Part shown: positions 5,707 through 8,182 of the stretch, in pieces
Numbering within the stretch: position 1 is the stretch's first letter
Layout of the letters: every line of letters starts with the position of its first letter
Source: Acidisoma sp035492295
GTDB taxonomy: Bacteria; Pseudomonadota; Alphaproteobacteria; Acetobacterales; Acetobacteraceae
Reading direction: 5' to 3'
DNA length: 8,182 nucleotides
Assembly: GCF_035492295.1 (NCBI RefSeq)
Contig: NZ_DATJJK010000166.1
Location: 1-8,182, forward strand
Program-made: the position numbers and the translations under genes
Notes under the pieces: model-generated
Database searches by the model: none
What the model saw: the letters and a program-made list of their open reading frames with translations, nothing else
What the model was told of the DNA's origin: nothing

Positions 5707-7035
5707 ATGGCAAGCGCCCCAGACCGCTTCCTGCGCAAATTCCTGCCGCGGGGCCTCTTCGCGCGCAGCCTGCTTATCATCCTGCTGCCGGTGCTGCTGC
5801 TGGAAGCCGTGATTCTGCAGGTCTTCTACGGCAGCCACCTCGGCATCGTCTCCCGCCGCTTCGCTTTCAGCATTGCCGGCGAGATCGCCTTCACCCTCGA
5901 TCAGCTCGACAGCAGCCCCGATCCCGCCCGGGAATGGTACATCATGCGGGCGGCGCAGCGGCAGTTCCAGCTGACGATGACGATCGACCCCGGCGCTCAG
6001 CTCGCCCATCGCCGCGAGATTAACATCCTGGGACCGATGGATGACGATCTGACCAACGCGTTGCGTCAGCATCTGAAAAAGCCGTTCAACACGGACTGGG
6101 TTTCCAACCCGGATTATGTGCTGGTCAACGTGCAGCAACAGAACGGCGTCGTGCATATCCAGATTCCGCGCAAACGCCTCTGGGCCGGCTCGCTCTTCAT
6201 GTTTGCGGCCTGGGTCTTCGGTACGTCCGTCCTGCTCGTCGTGGTGGCGAGCCTCTTCCTGCGCATCCAGGTGCGCGGCATCCGCAGACTGGCGCGGGCC
6301 GCCGAAACCTTCGGCATGGGGCGTGATCGTGGGCCGATCAAGCCGGAAGGCGCGCGGGAGGTGCGGCGGGCGGCGATCGCCTTCAACCGCATGCAGGAGC
6401 GTATCCTGCGCTTCCTGTCCCAGCGGACCGACATGCTGGCCGGCGTCAGTCATGATCTGCGCACGCCATTGACGCGTCTTCGTCTTACCCTCGCGATGAT
6501 GCCGAAGACGGCCGAGAGTGAGCCAGATATCGCCGACATGACGGCCGATCTCGAGGAGATGGAGCGGATGATCGGCGGCTACCTCGCCTTCGCGCGGGGG
6601 GAGGGAGAAGAAAAGACCACGCTCACCAATCTCTCTGCGACGCTTGAGGAGATCGTGGCGGCCGCGCGGCGTTCGGGCGCGCGCGTCACGCTGCATGGCG
6701 CCTCCGACCTCGTGCTCCCTCTGCGGGCTGACGCGATGCGCCGCGCCATCACCAACCTGGTCGACAATGCGCAGCGGCACGCGCCGCATGTCGTGGTCGG
6801 CATTGGCCATCTCTCAGCCCATATGGTGGAGGTGACGGTGGATGATGACGGGCCGGGCATTCCGGCCGGGCGGCTGGAGAGTGTCTTCCGCCCTTTCGAG
6901 AGCGGCGGCGCCGCCGGCGGCCACGGGCTCGGCCTCTCCATCGCGCGGGACATCATCCGTGCCCACGGTGGGGAGATCGTGCTCATGGAAAGCCCGCTCG
7001 GAGGCTTGCGCGCCTCGATCCGCCTGCCGGTCTGA
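5707..7035 (+). CDS. EnvZ-like sensor histidine kinase
   Basis: Inner-membrane sensor kinase of 442 aa, classic EnvZ layout. Counted from ATG 5707: a short basic N-terminus; TM1 about 21-41; a periplasmic loop of about 120 residues (42-161); TM2 about 162-185; a HAMP linker about 186-235, including VRGIRRLARAAETF; the dimerisation/phosphoacceptor domain with His249 in GVSHDLRTPLTRLR; and an HATPase domain with N box NLVDNAQRHAP (Asn350 and Asn354), G1 box DDDGPGIP (Asp381) and G2 box GGHGLGLSIARD (404-415). All catalytic motifs are intact. The His-Asp-Leu-Arg-Thr-Pro-Leu-Thr-Arg-Leu-Arg core matches the EnvZ/OmpR class, fitting the OmpR-type regulator 25 bases upstream as its phosphotransfer partner. 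The periplasmic segment holds no motif I recognise, so the signal is unknown. The gene is the last of the marR-regulator-kinase operon, and the next gene is convergent. Confidence 0.95.
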   Translation: MASAPDRFLRKFLPRGLFARSLLIILLPVLLLEAVILQVFYGSHLGIVSRRFAFSIAGEIAFTLDQLDSSPDPAREWYIMRAAQRQFQLTMTIDPGAQLAHRREINILGPMDDDLTNALRQHLKKPFNTDWVSNPDYVLVNVQQQNGVVHIQIPRKRLWAGSLFMFAAWVFGTSVLLVVVASLFLRIQVRGIRRLARAAETFGMGRDRGPIKPEGAREVRRAAIAFNRMQERILRFLSQRTDMLAGVSHDLRTPLTRLRLTLAMMPKTAESEPDIADMTADLEEMERMIGGYLAFARGEGEEKTTLTNLSATLEEIVAAARRSGARVTLHGASDLVLPLRADAMRRAITNLVDNAQRHAPHVVVGIGHLSAHMVEVTVDDDGPGIPAGRLESVFRPFESGGAAGGHGLGLSIARDIIRAHGGEIVLMESPLGGLRASIRLPV

Positions 7036-7053
7036 AATCCTTGGAGGATCAGA
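7031..7053. terminator. Small palindrome between convergent kinase and aldehyde dehydrogenase genes
   Basis: TCTGA (7031-7035) pairs with TCAGA (7049-7053), and TCC (7038-7040) with GGA (7046-7048), leaving a two-base bulge and the loop TTGGA. This gives an 8-bp bulged stem that reads as a hairpin from either side. It contains the TGA stop of the kinase and, on the other strand, the TGA of the aldehyde dehydrogenase. No T tract follows on either strand, so if it terminates transcription it does so weakly. Confidence 0.3.
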
Positions 7054-8182
7054 CGTGCTTGCGGCCGCCCGCGTCATAAAACCAGTCGTCAGGGTAGGGG
7101 TACCACCAGCCCTGGCGCACCGGTTTATGATCGATCACCACCATCTTCGAACGGCGGAACGTATCGAGGCCGAGGCGTGACAATTCCCGTCCGATTCCGG
7201 ATTGCTTCCAGCCGCCGAAGGGCAGGGCATCATTGTCGATCATCGGGTTGTTGACCCAGACCATCCCGGCCTCCAGCCGCTCGGCCGCCTCCATCGCCTC
7301 TTCAAGCGAGGTGGTGAAGATCGAGGCGCCGAGGCCGAAGGGGCTGGCATTGGCCTGCGCGATCGCTTCCTCGAAATCAGCGACCCGGCAGATGGCGGCG
7401 ACCGGCCCGAAACATTCTTCATGGAACAACGCCATCTCCGGCGTGCAGCCGGTCAGAATCGTCGGCTCGTAGAACCAGCCGATGGGGTGCTCGGGCGGAA
7501 TGCGCCCACCGGTCACCACGGTCGCGCCTCGGTCCCTTGCGTCCTCCACCAGGCGGATCACGCGCGCGCGGGCGGCTTCCGAAACCAGTGGCCCGATTTC
7601 CGAACGGCCAAGCCCGGGGCCGATGCGCAAGCGGCGCGTCTCGGCGGCGAAGGCTGCGACAAATTCGTCATGCACGCTGTCCACCACATAAATCCGTTCG
7701 GTGGAGGTGCAGACCTGGCCGGAGAGGTGAAAGGCGCCGGTCACGGCACCCGCCGCCGCCACGTCCAGCGGCGCATGGGCGGAAATGATCATCGGGTCCG
7801 ATCCGCCGGCCTCGATCACCGCCGGCTTCATCTGGGCGGCAGCGGCCATCGCGACCGCGCGCCCGGCCGCGACCGAACCTGTGAAGGCGACGGCATGGGT
7901 CTTGGGCGAGGCGATCAGCGCCTCACCCAGGGCGGCGTCCCCAGGCAGGCAGGCGATCAGCCCTTCCGGCAGATCGGCGAAAACCTCCATAAAAATCAGG
8001 GTCGAAAGCGTGGTCGGGATTGCGGGCTTGATGACGCAGCAATTGCCGGCCGCGAGCGAGGCCGCCACCGTCCAGCACATCAGCAGGATAGGAAAGTTGA
8101 AGGGCATGATATGCACGGAGAGCCCAAGCGGCTCATAGCGCGCATACTGGAAAGATCCCGCCTGGGTGGCGCCCGCAACCTT
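7049..8182 (-). CDS. Aldehyde dehydrogenase (NAD(P)-dependent), N-terminus beyond window
   Basis: Oxidises an aldehyde to the acid with NAD(P)+; the substrate cannot be told from the sequence. Reading frame is open to the right edge, and the 22 codons before the internal GTG at 8116 encode family sequence (ATQAGSFQYARYEPLGLS), so the gene is cut by the window and does not start at 8116. About 377 of roughly 480-500 residues are seen. In the visible part: MPFNFP with the catalytic-site Asn, GNCCVIKPA (cofactor site), FTGSVAAG, the general-base Glu in VIEAGGSDP, the nucleophile Cys in GQVCTSTERIYV, EECFGPVA, and PFGGWKQSGIGRE near the end. The Glu motif reads EAGGSDP where many relatives have ELGGKSP. 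The tail, with GWWYPYPDDWF, extends past the usual C-terminal motif. It is convergent with the kinase gene and probably functionally unrelated. Partners would lie to the right, outside the window. Confidence 0.93.
   Translation of the reverse strand, partial: KVAGATQAGSFQYARYEPLGLSVHIMPFNFPILLMCWTVAASLAAGNCCVIKPAIPTTLSTLIFMEVFADLPEGLIACLPGDAALGEALIASPKTHAVAFTGSVAAGRAVAMAAAAQMKPAVIEAGGSDPMIISAHAPLDVAAAGAVTGAFHLSGQVCTSTERIYVVDSVHDEFVAAFAAETRRLRIGPGLGRSEIGPLVSEAARARVIRLVEDARDRGATVVTGGRIPPEHPIGWFYEPTILTGCTPEMALFHEECFGPVAAICRVADFEEAIAQANASPFGLGASIFTTSLEEAMEAAERLEAGMVWVNNPMIDNDALPFGGWKQSGIGRELSRLGLDTFRRSKMVVIDHKPVRQGWWYPYPDDWFYDAGGRKHV

Noticed and set aside
5482..6810. A 442-codon open frame on the minus strand opposite the response regulator and kinase
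   Set aside because: Over the kinase gene it has the same codon-complement register as above. Its translation is rich in His, Arg and Gly without domain motifs, and both plus-strand genes are unmistakable.
7049..8116. Aldehyde dehydrogenase as a complete 355-residue protein starting at GTG 8116
   Set aside because: The frame stays open to the window edge and the upstream codons encode typical ALDH sequence, so the true start lies outside the window.

Overview
The window looks like chromosomal DNA from a GC-rich (by eye about 60-65 %) alphaproteobacterium. The best clue is gene content: a divergent ilvE | marR-ompR-envZ cluster, in which the MarR/response-regulator pair resembles petP-petR of Rhodobacter capsulatus. 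Protein style fits Rhodospirillales/Acetobacteraceae or Rhizobiales, but the family cannot be fixed from sequence alone. I see no tRNA, rRNA, CRISPR array, insertion sequence, phage gene, attachment site or obvious base-composition shift. Coding density is very high and no gene-free stretch exceeds about 100 bases.

Layout, left to right. (1) A + strand YihY/BrkB-type inner-membrane protein (52-999). (2) Convergent to it, a - strand two-gene unit read right to left: a branched-chain aminotransferase (ilvE, 4301-3402), then 27 bases later a large molybdopterin oxidoreductase of the FdhF/YdeP (CbbBc-like) family (3374-1050). (3) A divergent control region of about 100 bases (4302-4402) with overlapping, face-to-face promoter-like elements and short palindromes. 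(4) A + strand regulatory operon: MarR-family regulator (4403-4936), OmpR/PhoB-type response regulator (4944-5681) and EnvZ-like sensor histidine kinase (5707-7035), with gaps of 7 and 25 bases. (5) A - strand aldehyde dehydrogenase (7049 to beyond 8182), convergent with the kinase and cut at its N-terminus by the window edge. Thirteen bases separate the two genes, and a small palindrome there contains both stop codons.

How they may work together: the kinase and response regulator form a complete two-component pair, and the MarR protein is probably made from the same transcript. All three start from the intergenic region that also holds the ilvE promoter, so the MarR protein is a natural candidate to control itself and the ilvE-oxidoreductase unit. 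IlvE performs the PLP-dependent last step of Val/Leu/Ile synthesis. The oxidoreductase has no visible electron-transfer subunit or FdhD partner here. The YihY and aldehyde dehydrogenase genes look like unrelated neighbours.

The window is mostly ordinary core-genome material and I do not see a clear undescribed system. The points most worth a second look are the shared divergent control region, the ilvE-molybdoenzyme pairing, and the three-cysteine metal site of the molybdoenzyme.
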